Positions 63,834 through 64,000 of a stretch of 64,000 bases of DNA are shown one piece after another. The notes beneath the pieces were generated by a model. The model saw nothing but the letters and a program-made list of their open reading frames with translations, made no database searches and was not told the origin of the DNA. The DNA comes from Arthrobacter sp. 24S4-2. GTDB taxonomy: Bacteria > Actinomycetota > Actinomycetes > Actinomycetales > Micrococcaceae. The stretch spans positions 1,178,001 through 1,242,000 of the forward strand of contig NZ_CP040018.1 of NCBI RefSeq assembly GCF_005280255.1, in the 5' to 3' direction. Both the position numbers and the translations under genes were made by a program. Positions within the stretch are counted from its first letter, which is position 1; the number at the start of each line of letters is the position of its first letter.

Positions 63834-64000
63834 TCAATTGCGCCAGCGGAGAATCCAGTTCCCCAGCAAGACAGCCACAATGGCAATCGGGAGCAGGGCG
63901 GCCAACGGCCGCTCGCGTCGGATCAGGGCAACGAGTCCGCGTCCTGCACCGACAAAAGCCGTGGCACCGGAAAACATGACCAGCAGACCAGCGAACAATG
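63834..64000 (-). CDS. partial membrane protein (N-terminus outside window)
   Basis: The reverse frame entering from the right edge reads LFAGLLVMFSGATAFVGAGR, LVALIRRERPLAALLPIAIV, AVLLGNWILRWRN, ending with TGA at 63834. It has two hydrophobic helices and a short basic tail. No family is assigned from this fragment. Confidence 0.6.
   Translation of the reverse strand, partial: LFAGLLVMFSGATAFVGAGRGLVALIRRERPLAALLPIAIVAVLLGNWILRWRN

Noticed and set aside
1..64000. CRISPR arrays, rRNA or tRNA genes
   Set aside because: No regularly spaced repeats were seen and no cloverleaf or rRNA sequence was recognised by eye; short tRNAs could still be missed without a scan.

Overview
This is a high-GC, Gram-positive actinobacterial chromosome window. 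The gene content suggests Arthrobacter sensu lato (Micrococcaceae): a GntR/nitrilase/APC catabolic unit, a GH25-like secreted protein with ChW repeats, a VWA-SGNH envelope protein, an IS1182 copy and a RIT element. That placement comes from recalled gene resemblance, not from a search.

Layout. 1-6.5 kb: part of a NERD-domain gene; a secreted ChW-repeat protein gene split by a 2,727-bp IS21-family element (istA/istB) with a 6-bp target duplication; a frameshifted membrane protein. 6.7-10.6 kb: a GntR/FCD regulator divergent from nitrilase - APC permease - nitrilase. 11-13.3 kb: a small membrane-anchored protein and an IS1182-type transposase. 13.5-16.7 kb: a PLD-DEAD-DUF3427 helicase. 16.7-42.2 kb: a dpd island (7-deazapurine-in-DNA modification and restriction). 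42.4-44.2 kb: an OLD-family nuclease. 44.8-47.2 kb: decayed alcohol dehydrogenase and regulator fragments, a GNAT, a ribokinase and a truncated MFS gene. 47.3-53.4 kb: an unrecognised protein, a VWA-SGNH protein, a PASTA membrane protein and a lipoprotein. 53.6-58.4 kb: a transposase gene interrupted by a RIT element (three tandem tyrosine recombinases between 84-bp perfect inverted repeats). 58.5-59.9 kb: IS110 and other transposase relics. 59.9-64 kb: an aldehyde dehydrogenase, two secreted proteins and a partial membrane protein.

The dpd island is the main content. A leftward operon (queC-queE-queD-folE2) makes preQ0 from GTP. A rightward operon starts from the same intergenic region: dpdC, dpdB, dpdA, then a second dpdB-like gene. 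After about 300 bp without a clear gene come dpdE-F-G-H-I-J-K-D and a queuosine-precursor transporter (VUT/YhhQ). Most junctions overlap by 1-11 bp. By analogy with the Salmonella system, DpdA/DpdB put preQ0 into DNA and DpdC converts it to the amido form. The helicases, the ATPase, the PLD protein and the remaining proteins would act against unmodified DNA. Carrying both de novo synthesis and a transporter, plus two DpdB paralogues, are the distinctive points here.

At least ten otherwise coherent genes carry one or two single-base indels, mostly one-base deletions, several in G/C runs. Restoring them gives full-length families, so many are probably sequencing errors rather than decay. Interrupted coordinates are given below for each.
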